The notes beneath the pieces were generated by a model, which saw only the letters and a list, made by a program, of their open reading frames with translations, was not told the origin of the DNA and searched no databases. From contig NZ_JAGGOS010000138.1 in the NCBI RefSeq assembly GCF_018614205.1, positions 1 through 53,987 on the forward strand: 53,987 bases of DNA, given 5' to 3'. The DNA is from Streptomyces sp. ISL-36 (lineage in GTDB: Bacteria > Actinomycetota > Actinomycetes > Streptomycetales > Streptomycetaceae). Position 1 is the stretch's first letter. Each line of letters begins with the position of its first letter. Shown here one piece after another: positions 14,708 to 23,555 of the stretch. A program made the translations under genes and the position numbers.

Positions 14708-16056
14708 TGACCTTGGCACCCGAGCTGAGCAACAGCAGCCCCGAGAAGCTTCTCGCCCCGGTCCTGTCGGCGTTCTGGGACCAGCCCGACTCCTGGACGC
14801 TGGACACCTACCGGAGGCACGAGGGGTACGAAGGGCTGAGGAAGGCCCTCGCGATGTCGCCCGACGACCTCATCGCGTACGTCAAGGACTCCGGCCTCCG
14901 CGGCAGGGGCGGCGCCGGCTTCCCCACCGGGATGAAGTGGCAGTTCATCCCGCAGGGCGACGGCAAGCCGCACTACCTCGTCGTCAACGCCGACGAGTCC
15001 GAGCCGGGGACCTGCAAGGACATCCCGCTCCTCTTCGCCAACCCGCACTCCCTCATCGAGGGCATCGTGATCGCCTGCTACGCGATCCGCTCGAACCACG
15101 CCTTCATCTATCTGCGCGGCGAGGTCGTCCCCGTCCTGCGCCGGCTCCACGAGGCCGTCCGCGAGGCCTACGAGGCCGGCTACCTCGGCGAGAACATCCT
15201 CGGCAGCGGACTCGACCTCGAACTCACCGTGCACGCGGGCGCCGGAGCGTACATCTGCGGCGAGGAGACCGCCCTGCTCGACTCGCTCGAAGGACGGCGC
15301 GGACAGCCCCGGCTGCGGCCCCCCTTCCCCGCGGTCGCCGGTCTGTACGCCTGCCCCACCGTGGTGAACAACGTCGAGTCCATCGCCTCCGTTCCCGCGA
15401 TCCTCAACCGGGGCAAGGACTGGTTCAAGTCGATGGGCAGCGAGAAGTCCCCGGGCTTCACGCTGTACTCGCTGAGCGGGCACGTCGCCTCGCCCGGCCA
15501 GTACGAGGCCCCGCTCGGGATCACCCTGCGCCAGCTCCTCGACATGAGCGGCGGCATGCGGCGCGGCCACCGGCTGAAGTTCTGGACCCCCGGCGGCTCC
15601 TCCACCCCGATGTTCACCGACGAGCACCTCGACGTGCCCCTGGACTACGAGGGCGTCGGCGCGGCCGGCTCCATGCTCGGCACCAAGGCGCTCCAGTGCT
15701 TCGACGAGACCACCTGCGTGGTGCGGGCCGTGACCCGGTGGACCGAGTTCTACGCCCACGAGTCCTGCGGCAAGTGCACCCCGTGCCGTGAGGGCACCTA
15801 CTGGCTGGTGCAGTTGCTCCGCGACATCGAGGCGGGCAAGGGCACGATGTCGGACCTCGACAAGCTGAACGACATCGCCGACAACATCAACGGCAAGTCG
15901 TTCTGCGCGCTCGGCGACGGCGCCGCCTCCCCGATCTTCTCCTCGCTGAAGTACTTCCGCGAGGAGTACGAGCAGCACATCACCGGCCGGGGCTGCCCCT
16001 TCGACCCGGCCAAGTCGACCGCCTGGGCGGACAACCACAAGGAGGTGACCGCATGA
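14707..16056 (+). CDS. nuoF: NADH-quinone oxidoreductase subunit F
   Basis: The 51-kDa-type subunit that binds NADH, FMN and cluster N3 (449 residues). The nucleotide-binding motif GLRGRGGAGFPTG is at residues 63-75 and NADESEPGTCKD near 98. The [4Fe-4S] ligands are C354, C357, C360 (ESCGKCTPCREG) and C400 (SFCALGDG). ATG at 14707 is used; an in-frame GTG one codon earlier is an equivalent alternative. It overlaps nuoE by 1 bp and nuoG by 4 bp (ATGA). Confidence 0.97.
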   Translation: MTLAPELSNSSPEKLLAPVLSAFWDQPDSWTLDTYRRHEGYEGLRKALAMSPDDLIAYVKDSGLRGRGGAGFPTGMKWQFIPQGDGKPHYLVVNADESEPGTCKDIPLLFANPHSLIEGIVIACYAIRSNHAFIYLRGEVVPVLRRLHEAVREAYEAGYLGENILGSGLDLELTVHAGAGAYICGEETALLDSLEGRRGQPRLRPPFPAVAGLYACPTVVNNVESIASVPAILNRGKDWFKSMGSEKSPGFTLYSLSGHVASPGQYEAPLGITLRQLLDMSGGMRRGHRLKFWTPGGSSTPMFTDEHLDVPLDYEGVGAAGSMLGTKALQCFDETTCVVRAVTRWTEFYAHESCGKCTPCREGTYWLVQLLRDIEAGKGTMSDLDKLNDIADNINGKSFCALGDGAASPIFSSLKYFREEYEQHITGRGCPFDPAKSTAWADNHKEVTA

Positions 16057-18536
16057 CCGTCCCCGCGACCACGTCCGCCGGCGGCGGCAGCGCGGCGGTA
16101 CCGCCGCCCGAGGACCTCGTCACGCTGACCATCGACGGCGCAGAGATCTCCGTCCCCAAGGGGACCCTGGTCATCCGCGCCGCCGAACAGCTCGGCATCG
16201 AGATCCCCCGCTTCTGCGACCACCCGCTCCTCGACCCGGCCGGCGCCTGCCGCCAGTGCATCGTCGAGGTCGAGGGCCAGCGCAAGCCGATGGCCTCCTG
16301 CACCATCACCTGCACCGACGGCATGGTGGTGAAGTCGCAGCTGACCAGTCCGGTCGCTGAGAAGGCCCAGCACGGCGTGATGGAGCTGCTGCTCATCAAC
16401 CACCCGCTGGACTGCCCGGTCTGCGACAAGGGCGGCGAGTGCCCGCTGCAGAACCAGGCGATGTCCCACGGCCGGGCCGAGTCCCGCTTCGACGGACAGA
16501 AGCGGACCTACGAGAAGCCGGTGCCGATCTCCACCCAGGTGCTGCTCGACCGCGAGCGGTGCGTGCTGTGCGCGCGCTGCACCCGCTTCTCCAACCAGGT
16601 CGCCGGCGACCCGATGATCGAGCTGATCGAGCGCGGCGCGCTCCAGCAGGTCGGCACCGGCGAGGGCGACCCCTTCGAGTCGTACTTCTCCGGCAACACC
16701 ATCCAGATCTGCCCGGTCGGCGCGCTCACCTCGGCGGCGTACCGCTTCCGCTCGCGCCCCTTCGACCTGGTGTCCTCGCCGAGCGTCTGCGAGCACTGCG
16801 CCGGCGGCTGCGCCACGCGCACCGACCACCGGCGCGGCAAGGTCATGCGGCGGCTCGCGGCCGAGGACCCCGAGGTCAACGAGGAGTGGGTGTGCGACAA
16901 GGGCCGGTTCGGCTTCCGGTACGCGCAGCAGCGCGACCGGTTCACCACGCCGCTCGTACGCAATGAGGAGGGGGTCCTCGAACCCGCCTCCTGGCCCGAG
17001 GCCCTGGAGGTGGCCGCCCGCGGCCTGGTCCGCGGCCGCACCGGCGTCCTGGCCGGCGGCCGGCTGACCGTCGAGGACTCCTACGCGTACGCCAAGTTCG
17101 CCCGGGTCGCCCTCCACACCAACGACGTCGACTTCCGGGCCCGCGTCCACTCCGGTGAGGAGGCCGACTTCCTGGCTTCCGCCGTGGCCGGGCACGGACG
17201 GGACCTGGACGGCAGCGGGGTCACGTACACCTCGCTGGAGGCCGCACCGGCCGTCCTGCTCGTCGGCTTCGAGTCCGAGGAGGAGGCGCCCGGTGTCTTC
17301 CTGCGGCTGCGCAAGGCGTGGCGCAAGAAGGGCCAGAAGACCTACGCGCTCGCCTCGCACGCCACCCGGGGCCTGGTGAAGGCGGGCGGCACGCTGCTGC
17401 CGGCCGCTCCCGGCACCGAGACCGAGTGGCTGGACGCGCTCACCTCACGGGTCGGCCTCGACGTGGCCGGCACGGACGCGGCCGAGGCGCTGCGGCAGGA
17501 CGGCGCGGTCATCGTGGTCGGCGAGCGGCTCGCCGCCGTGCCGGGCGGGCTGACCGCGGCCGTCCGGACCGCGACGGCGACCGGAGCGACACTGGTGTGG
17601 ATCCCGCGCCGGGCGGGCGAGCGCGGCGCGCTCGAAGCCGGCGCGATCCCCACGCTGCTGCCCGGCGGCCGCCCGGCGACCGACCCGCGCGCGCGGGAGG
17701 AGGTCGCGGCCGCCTGGGGCGTACGCGAACTGCCGCACGGCTACGGCCGCGACACCGGCCAGATCGTGGAGGCCGCCGCCACCGGCGAACTGGGCGCGCT
17801 GCTCGTCGGCGGCGTCGAGGTCCGCGACCTGCCGGACCCGGCACGCGCGCGTGAGGCCCTCGACGCGGCCTTCGTCGTCTCCCTGGAGCTGCGGCCGAGC
17901 GAGGTCACCGAGCGGGCCGACGTGGTCCTCCCGGTCGCCGCGGTCGCCGAGAAGGCGGGCACCTTCCTCAACTGGGAGGGCAGGGCGCGTCCCTTCGAGG
18001 CGGCGCTCAAGCCCGAGCAGATGACCCGGCGCCTCGCGCCCGCGGACGCCCGCGTGCTCCACATGCTCGCGGACGCCCTCGACGCCCACCTGGCGCTGCC
18101 CGATCTGAAGGCGGTACGACGGGAGATGGACCGGCTCGGCGGCTGGACCGGCGAGCGGGCCTCCGAGCCCGTGGAGCCCGCGCAGCCCGCGCCGCGGCCC
18201 GCCGAGGGCGAGGCCGTCCTCGCCGGACACCGGCTCCTGCTCGACCTCGGCAGGCTGCAGGAGGGCGACACGGCCCTGGCCGGCACCCGGCACGCGGCCC
18301 TCGCGCACCTCTCGGCCGCCACCGCCGCCGAGACGGGCGTGAAGGACGGCGACGTCCTCGCCGTGACCGGCCCGGCGGGCTCCGTCCGCTTCCCGCTCCA
18401 GGTCACCGAGATGCCCGACCGCGTGGTCTGGCTCCCGCTGAACTCGACCGGCGGCGGCGTCCTCTCCGACACCGGCGCCCACCCGGGCGACCTGGTCCGC
18501 ATCGGTCCCGCGGCTTCGACGGAGGTGCAGGCATGA
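16053..18536 (+). CDS. nuoG: NADH-quinone oxidoreductase subunit G
   Basis: The 75-kDa-type subunit linking the NADH module to the quinone module (827 residues). The N-terminal [2Fe-2S] cluster N1b uses C55, C66, C69 and C83. The His-ligated [4Fe-4S] cluster N5 uses H117, C121, C124 and C130. N4 uses the CVLCARC group and a later ICPVGAL cysteine. A fourth site matching the N7 pattern is present: C246-x2-C249-x3-C253-x27-C281, as in E. coli and Thermus. The rest is a molybdopterin-oxidoreductase-like domain without a cofactor role. Both junctions are ATGA overlaps. Confidence 0.96.
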   Translation: MTVPATTSAGGGSAAVPPPEDLVTLTIDGAEISVPKGTLVIRAAEQLGIEIPRFCDHPLLDPAGACRQCIVEVEGQRKPMASCTITCTDGMVVKSQLTSPVAEKAQHGVMELLLINHPLDCPVCDKGGECPLQNQAMSHGRAESRFDGQKRTYEKPVPISTQVLLDRERCVLCARCTRFSNQVAGDPMIELIERGALQQVGTGEGDPFESYFSGNTIQICPVGALTSAAYRFRSRPFDLVSSPSVCEHCAGGCATRTDHRRGKVMRRLAAEDPEVNEEWVCDKGRFGFRYAQQRDRFTTPLVRNEEGVLEPASWPEALEVAARGLVRGRTGVLAGGRLTVEDSYAYAKFARVALHTNDVDFRARVHSGEEADFLASAVAGHGRDLDGSGVTYTSLEAAPAVLLVGFESEEEAPGVFLRLRKAWRKKGQKTYALASHATRGLVKAGGTLLPAAPGTETEWLDALTSRVGLDVAGTDAAEALRQDGAVIVVGERLAAVPGGLTAAVRTATATGATLVWIPRRAGERGALEAGAIPTLLPGGRPATDPRAREEVAAAWGVRELPHGYGRDTGQIVEAAATGELGALLVGGVEVRDLPDPARAREALDAAFVVSLELRPSEVTERADVVLPVAAVAEKAGTFLNWEGRARPFEAALKPEQMTRRLAPADARVLHMLADALDAHLALPDLKAVRREMDRLGGWTGERASEPVEPAQPAPRPAEGEAVLAGHRLLLDLGRLQEGDTALAGTRHAALAHLSAATAAETGVKDGDVLAVTGPAGSVRFPLQVTEMPDRVVWLPLNSTGGGVLSDTGAHPGDLVRIGPAASTEVQA

Positions 18537-19894
18537 CCACGCTGCTCGCCGCTGAAGACCTGTCCATGTTCGGCACGGACCCCTGGTGGCTCGTCGCGAT
18601 CAAGGCCGTCTTCTGCTTCGCCTTCCTGATGATCACCGTGCTCTTCTCCATCGTGTGGGAGCGCAAGGTCGTCGCCTGGATGCAGCTGCGCATCGGCCCC
18701 AACCGGCACGGCCCCTGGGGTCTCCTCCAGTCCCTCGCGGACGGCATCAAGCTGATGCTGAAGGAGGACGTCGTCGTCAAGCGCGCCGACAAGGTCGTCT
18801 ACATCCTCGCGCCGATCATCGCCGCGGCCCCGGCGTTCATGGCGATCGCCGTGATCCCCTTCGGCCCGGCCGGCAACGAGGTCTCGATCTTCGGCCACCG
18901 CACCACGATGCAGCTGACCGACCTGCCGATCGCCATGCTGTACGTCCTGGCCATCGCGTCCGTCGGTATCTACGGCATCGTGCTCGCCGGCTGGTCCTCC
19001 GGCTCGACGTACCCGCTCCTGGGCGGGCTGCGGTCCTGCGCGCAGATGATCTCGTACGAGATCGCCATGGGCGCCGCGTTCGCCTCCGTCTTCCTGTACT
19101 CCGGGTCGATGTCGACCTCGGCGATCGTGGAGGCGCAGGCGGACCGCTGGTTCATCATCCTGCTGCCGGTCTCCTTCATCATCTACGTGGTCACGATGGT
19201 CGGCGAGACCAACCGCGCCCCGTTCGACATGCCGGAGTCCGAGGGCGACCTGGTCGGCGGCTTCAACACCGAGTACTCCTCCATCAAGTTCGCGATGTTC
19301 ATGCTCGCCGAGTACGTGAACATGGTGACGGTCTCGGCCGTGTCGGTGACGCTGTTCCTCGGCGGCTGGCGGGCCCCGTACCCGATCTCCACGTTCTGGG
19401 AGGGCGCGAACCACGGCTGGTGGCCGATGCTCTGGTTCGTCCTCAAGGTGCAGCTGCTGCTCTTCTTCTTCATCTGGCTGCGCGGCACGCTGCCCCGCGT
19501 CCGCTACGACCAGCTGATGAAGCTCGGCTGGAAGGTCCTCATCCCGGTCTCGGTGGTCTGGCTGATGCTGGTCGCCACCGTCCGCGCGCTGCGGAACGCG
19601 AACTACGACTTCCAGACGATCGTGCTCTATGTCGCCGGGGCGGTCCTAGCCGTGCTGCTCCTCTCCTTCATCGCGGACATGTTCCGCGACAAGAAGGCGA
19701 AGGGCGCGGCGGAACAGGCCGGGCCCGAGGCCCCGTTCGACCCGATGGCCGGCGGGTTCCCCGTACCGCCGCTGCCCGGACAGTCCCTGCCGCCGGTGCC
19801 ACGGCGACGGCCCCGGCACGACCGGGACCTCGTTGTCAGTGGCGCCGCCGATACTGCTACTGAGAGTGATGGAAAGGAGACGGACGGTGTCTGA
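18533..19894 (+). CDS. nuoH: NADH-quinone oxidoreductase subunit H
   Basis: Membrane subunit (ND1 family, 453 residues) forming the quinone entry cavity. About eight membrane segments are visible. Conserved loops are ERKVVAWMQLRIGPNRHGPWG near residue 40 and GETNRAPFDMPESEGDLVGGF near residue 222, whose acidic and Arg residues couple quinone reduction to proton pumping. A Pro/Arg-rich C-terminal tail of about 55 residues (PFDPMAGGFPVPPLPGQ and beyond) is additional to the E. coli protein and is typical of actinobacteria. It overlaps nuoG by 4 bp and nuoI by 8 bp. Confidence 0.96.
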   Translation: MTTLLAAEDLSMFGTDPWWLVAIKAVFCFAFLMITVLFSIVWERKVVAWMQLRIGPNRHGPWGLLQSLADGIKLMLKEDVVVKRADKVVYILAPIIAAAPAFMAIAVIPFGPAGNEVSIFGHRTTMQLTDLPIAMLYVLAIASVGIYGIVLAGWSSGSTYPLLGGLRSCAQMISYEIAMGAAFASVFLYSGSMSTSAIVEAQADRWFIILLPVSFIIYVVTMVGETNRAPFDMPESEGDLVGGFNTEYSSIKFAMFMLAEYVNMVTVSAVSVTLFLGGWRAPYPISTFWEGANHGWWPMLWFVLKVQLLLFFFIWLRGTLPRVRYDQLMKLGWKVLIPVSVVWLMLVATVRALRNANYDFQTIVLYVAGAVLAVLLLSFIADMFRDKKAKGAAEQAGPEAPFDPMAGGFPVPPLPGQSLPPVPRRRPRHDRDLVVSGAADTATESDGKETDGV

Positions 19895-20465
19895 TTTCCA
19901 GAATCCGGTGGCCGGCTTCGGCGTGACCTTCAAGGCCATGTTCAAGAAGCGGTTGACCGAGCAGTACCCGGAGCAGCAGAAGACGACGGCGCCGCGCTTC
20001 CATGGCCGGCACCAGCTCAACCGTCACCCCGACGGTCTCGAGAAGTGCGTCGGCTGCGAGCTGTGCGCCTGGGCCTGCCCCGCGGACGCCATCTACGTGG
20101 AGGGCGCGGACAACACCGACGAGGAGCGCTACTCCCCGGGCGAGCGGTACGGCGTGGTCTACCAGATCAACTACGCCCGCTGCATCCTGTGCGGGCTGTG
20201 CATCGAGGCCTGCCCGACGCGGGCGCTGACGATGACCAACGAGTTCGAACTGGCCGACTCCTCCCGCGAGAACCTGATCTACACCAAGGAGCAGCTCCTC
20301 GCGGGCCTGGAGGAGGGCATGGTCGACACGCCGCACGCCATCTACCCGGGCATGGACGAGCAGGACTACTACCGGGGTCTCGTCACCGAGGCCGCCCCCG
20401 GCACGGTCCGGCAGGTCGCCACGTCCAAGGGGGAGAAGGGCGAGCCGGAAGAGGTGGACGCATGA
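19887..20465 (+). CDS. nuoI: NADH-quinone oxidoreductase subunit I
   Basis: The 23-kDa-type subunit with two ferredoxin-like [4Fe-4S] clusters (N6a, N6b), 192 residues. The ligands are C54-x2-C57-x2-C60-x3-C64 and C99-x2-C102-x2-C105-x3-C109. GTG at 19887 is chosen because GGAAAGGAG at 19871-19879 is spaced 7 bp from it and the protein then begins SDFQNPVAGFGVTF, the usual N-terminus. An in-frame ATG at 19869 overlaps that ribosome site and is less likely. It overlaps the end of nuoH by 8 bp and nuoJ by 4 bp. Confidence 0.96.
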   Translation: MSDFQNPVAGFGVTFKAMFKKRLTEQYPEQQKTTAPRFHGRHQLNRHPDGLEKCVGCELCAWACPADAIYVEGADNTDEERYSPGERYGVVYQINYARCILCGLCIEACPTRALTMTNEFELADSSRENLIYTKEQLLAGLEEGMVDTPHAIYPGMDEQDYYRGLVTEAAPGTVRQVATSKGEKGEPEEVDA

Positions 20466-21304
20466 GCGCCGACCTCGCCGCGACGACTCTCGCGGCGTAC
20501 ACCACCTCGTCCGGCGAGGCCTTCCAGTTCTGGGTCCTCGGCACCGTCGCCGTCGTCGGCGCGCTGTGCACGGTCCTGATGAAGAAGGCCGTCCACAGCG
20601 CCCTCTGCCTCGCCGCCACCATGATCGTCCTGGCGGTCTTCTACCTCGCCAACGGCGCGTACTTCCTCGGCATCGTCCAGATCGTCGTCTACACCGGCGC
20701 GATCATGATGCTCTTCCTCTTCGTCGTCATGCTGGTCGGTGTCACGGCCGCGGACTCGCTGAAGGAGACCATCAAGGGGCAGCGCTGGTGGGCCGCGGTC
20801 TGCGGCCTCGGCTTCGGCGTCCTGCTCGTCGCCGGGATCGGCCGCGCCTCCCTGACGGAGTTCAACGGCCTCGGCGCGGCCAACGCGGCGTACGGCGGCA
20901 ATGTCGAGGGCCTCGCCGCCCTCATCTTCACCAAGTACGTCTTCGCCTTCGAGATCACCGGCGCGCTGCTCATCACCGCGGCCGTCGGCGCGATGGTGCT
21001 CACCCACCGGGAGCGCACCGAGAAGGCCCGCACCCAGCGCGAGCTCTCCGAACAGCGGGTCCGCGAAGGCAAGCACGTACCGCCGCTGCCCGCGCCCGGC
21101 GTCTACGCCCGGCACAACGCGGTGGACATCGCCGGTCTGCTGCCCGACGGCACGCCCGCCGAGCTGACCGTGATGCAGACCCTGCGCAAGCGCGGCCAGA
21201 TCCGTGACGTGTCCACCGAGGCGCTGGCCGACCTCAAGGCCCTTGAGCAGAGCTCCGAGGAGCGGCTCGGCCGGGACCGGGACGAAGAGGAGGCCACCCG
21301 GTGA
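20462..21304 (+). CDS. nuoJ: NADH-quinone oxidoreductase subunit J
   Basis: Membrane subunit (ND6 family, 280 residues). About five membrane segments lie in residues 20-180, including the conserved VQIVVYTGAIMMLFLFVVML block, whose pi-bulge helix lies at the quinone/proton coupling region. A hydrophilic C-terminal extension of about 90 residues (from HRERTEKARTQREL) is longer than in E. coli NuoJ and common in Streptomyces. It starts in the nuoI stop (ATGA) and ends in the nuoK start (GTGA). Confidence 0.95.
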   Translation: MSADLAATTLAAYTTSSGEAFQFWVLGTVAVVGALCTVLMKKAVHSALCLAATMIVLAVFYLANGAYFLGIVQIVVYTGAIMMLFLFVVMLVGVTAADSLKETIKGQRWWAAVCGLGFGVLLVAGIGRASLTEFNGLGAANAAYGGNVEGLAALIFTKYVFAFEITGALLITAAVGAMVLTHRERTEKARTQRELSEQRVREGKHVPPLPAPGVYARHNAVDIAGLLPDGTPAELTVMQTLRKRGQIRDVSTEALADLKALEQSSEERLGRDRDEEEATR

Positions 21305-21600
21305 ATCCCGTCAACTATCTCTATCTCGCCGCCCTGTTGTTCACCATCGGCGCGGCCGGGGTGCTGATCCGGCGCAACGCGATCGTGGTCTTCATGTGCG
21401 TCGAGCTGATGCTCAACGCCTGCAACCTCGCGTTCGTCGCCTTCTCCCGGATGCACGGCAATCTCGACGGCCAGATCATCGCCTTCTTCACGATGGTCGT
21501 GGCCGCCGCGGAGGTCGTGGTCGGGCTCGCGATCATCGTGTCGCTGTTCCGTTCCCGCCACTCGGCCTCGGTCGACGACGCCAGCCTGATGAAGCTGTGA
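21301..21600 (+). CDS. nuoK: NADH-quinone oxidoreductase subunit K
   Basis: Small membrane subunit (ND4L family, 99 residues) with three membrane segments. Conserved membrane glutamates lie in MCVELMLNACNLAF and VVAAAEVVVGLAI, and they take part in the central proton axis. GTG start overlapping the nuoJ stop. The next gene, nuoL, starts 11 bp after the stop. Confidence 0.96.
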   Translation: MNPVNYLYLAALLFTIGAAGVLIRRNAIVVFMCVELMLNACNLAFVAFSRMHGNLDGQIIAFFTMVVAAAEVVVGLAIIVSLFRSRHSASVDDASLMKL

Positions 21601-21611
21601 GGGGCTGAACC

Positions 21612-23552
21612 GTGGATAACCTGATTGCGCTGCTCGTCGCGGCACCCCTGCTCGGAGCGGCCGTGCTGCTGTGCGGCGGGCGGCGGCTCGACAAGACCGG
21701 GCACTGGCTCGGCACGCTGCTCGCGGCCGCCTCCTTCGTCGTCGGCGCCGTCCTCTTCGCCGACATGCTGGGCAAGGGTGCCGAGGACCGGGCGCTGCAC
21801 CAGCGGCTGTTCAGCTGGGTCCCGGTCGAGGGCTTCCAGGCGGACATCGCCTTCCAGCTCGACCAGCTGTCGATGACGTTCGTGCTGCTGATCACCGGTG
21901 TCGGCACGCTCATCCACGTGTACTCGATCGGGTACATGGAGCACGACGAGCGCCGCCGCCGCTTCTTCGGCTACCTGAACCTCTTCCTCGCGGCGATGCT
22001 CCTGCTCGTCCTCGCCGACAACTACCTGCTGCTGTACTTCGGCTGGGAGGGCGTCGGTCTCGCCTCGTACCTCCTGATCGGCTTCTGGCAGCACAAGCCC
22101 ACCGCGGCCACCGCCGCGAAGAAGGCCTTCCTGGTCAACCGGGTCGGCGACATGGGTCTGTCGATCGCGATCATGCTGATGTTCACCACCTTCGGGACCT
22201 TCGCCTTCGGGCCGGTGCTCTCGTCCACCGGTGAGAGCAGCGAGGGCATGATGACGGCGATCGGGCTGATGCTGCTGCTCGCCGCCTGCGGCAAGTCGGC
22301 CCAGGTGCCGCTGCAGTCCTGGCTCGGGGACGCGATGGAGGGCCCGACCCCGGTCTCGGCCCTGATCCACGCGGCCACGATGGTCACCGCGGGCGTCTAT
22401 CTGATCGTCCGCTCCGCCGACATCTTCAACGCCGCCCCGGACGCGCAGCTCGCGGTCACCGTGGTCGGCGCGGTCACGCTCCTCTTCGGTGCGATCGTCG
22501 GTTGCGCCAAGGACGACATCAAGAAGGCGCTGGCCGGCTCGACGATGTCGCAGATCGGCTACATGATCATGGCGGCGGGCCTCGGCCCCATCGGTTACGC
22601 CTTCGCGATCATGCACCTGGTGACGCACGGCTTCTTCAAGGCCGGGCTCTTCCTCGGCGCCGGTTCGGTCATGCACGGCATGAACGACGAGGTCGACATG
22701 AGGAAGTACGGCGGGCTGCGGAAGTACATGCCGATCACCTTCGCCACCTTCGGCCTCGGCTACCTCGCCATCATCGGCTTCCCGGGCCTCTCCGGCTTCT
22801 TCTCCAAGGACAAGATCATCGAGGCCGCCTTCGCCAAGGGCGGCACCGAGGGGTGGATCCTCGGCGGCGTCGCCCTGCTGGGCGCGGCCATCACCGCGTA
22901 CTACATGACCCGCGTGATGATCATGACGTTCTTCGGTGAGAAGCGCTGGCAGCCGGCCCCGGACGCGGACGCGGTGCCCAGCGCCGAACCGGCCGCCGAG
23001 GGCAGGGCCGGCGAGATGCCGCACCCGCACGAGTCCCCGAAGTCCATGACGATCCCGATGATCCTGCTGGCCTTCGGGTCCGTCTTCGCCGGCGGCTTCT
23101 TCGGCATCGGCGACCGCTTCGTGCAGTGGCTGGAGCCCGTGACGAAGTTCGAGCACGGGCACCCGCCGATCAGCGCCGGAGCCATCACCTCCGCCACCGT
23201 CGCCGTCATGGTCATCGGCGTCACGGTCGCCTATCTGCAGTACGGACGCAGGCCCGTCCCGGTCACCGCACCGCGCGGCTCGCTGCTCACCCGGGCCGCC
23301 CGCCGCGATCTGCTCCAGGACGACTTCAACCACATCGTCCTCGTCCGCGGCGGCGAGCACCTCACCCGCTCGCTGGTGTACGTCGACCACACCCTCGTCG
23401 ACGGGGTGGTCAACGGCACCGCGGCCTCGGTCGGCGGCCTGTCCGGCCGGCTGCGCAAGCTGCAGAACGGCTACGCCCGCTCGTATGCGGTCTCCATGTT
23501 CGGAGGTACTGCGGTGCTGATCGCCGCGACCCTGCTGATGAGGGCGGTGTAA
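21612..23552 (+). CDS. nuoL: NADH-quinone oxidoreductase subunit L
   Basis: The largest antiporter-like membrane subunit (ND5 family, 646 residues). Conserved features are YFGWEGVGLASYLLIGFW, QSWLGDAMEGPTPVSALIHA and the lysine-bearing KDDIKKALAGSTMSQIGYM segment. Towards the C-terminus a hydrophilic linker and the long lateral (HL) helix region are followed by a last membrane span. It transfers protons at the distal end of the membrane arm. GTG start at 21612 after GAGGGGCTGAACC. Confidence 0.96.
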   Translation: MDNLIALLVAAPLLGAAVLLCGGRRLDKTGHWLGTLLAAASFVVGAVLFADMLGKGAEDRALHQRLFSWVPVEGFQADIAFQLDQLSMTFVLLITGVGTLIHVYSIGYMEHDERRRRFFGYLNLFLAAMLLLVLADNYLLLYFGWEGVGLASYLLIGFWQHKPTAATAAKKAFLVNRVGDMGLSIAIMLMFTTFGTFAFGPVLSSTGESSEGMMTAIGLMLLLAACGKSAQVPLQSWLGDAMEGPTPVSALIHAATMVTAGVYLIVRSADIFNAAPDAQLAVTVVGAVTLLFGAIVGCAKDDIKKALAGSTMSQIGYMIMAAGLGPIGYAFAIMHLVTHGFFKAGLFLGAGSVMHGMNDEVDMRKYGGLRKYMPITFATFGLGYLAIIGFPGLSGFFSKDKIIEAAFAKGGTEGWILGGVALLGAAITAYYMTRVMIMTFFGEKRWQPAPDADAVPSAEPAAEGRAGEMPHPHESPKSMTIPMILLAFGSVFAGGFFGIGDRFVQWLEPVTKFEHGHPPISAGAITSATVAVMVIGVTVAYLQYGRRPVPVTAPRGSLLTRAARRDLLQDDFNHIVLVRGGEHLTRSLVYVDHTLVDGVVNGTAASVGGLSGRLRKLQNGYARSYAVSMFGGTAVLIAATLLMRAV

Positions 23553-23555
23553 CCG

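Noticed and set aside
19833..19886. Longer nuoI starting upstream inside nuoH
   Set aside because: The ribosome site GGAAAGGAG is placed for GTG 19887, and the added residues are not like the family.
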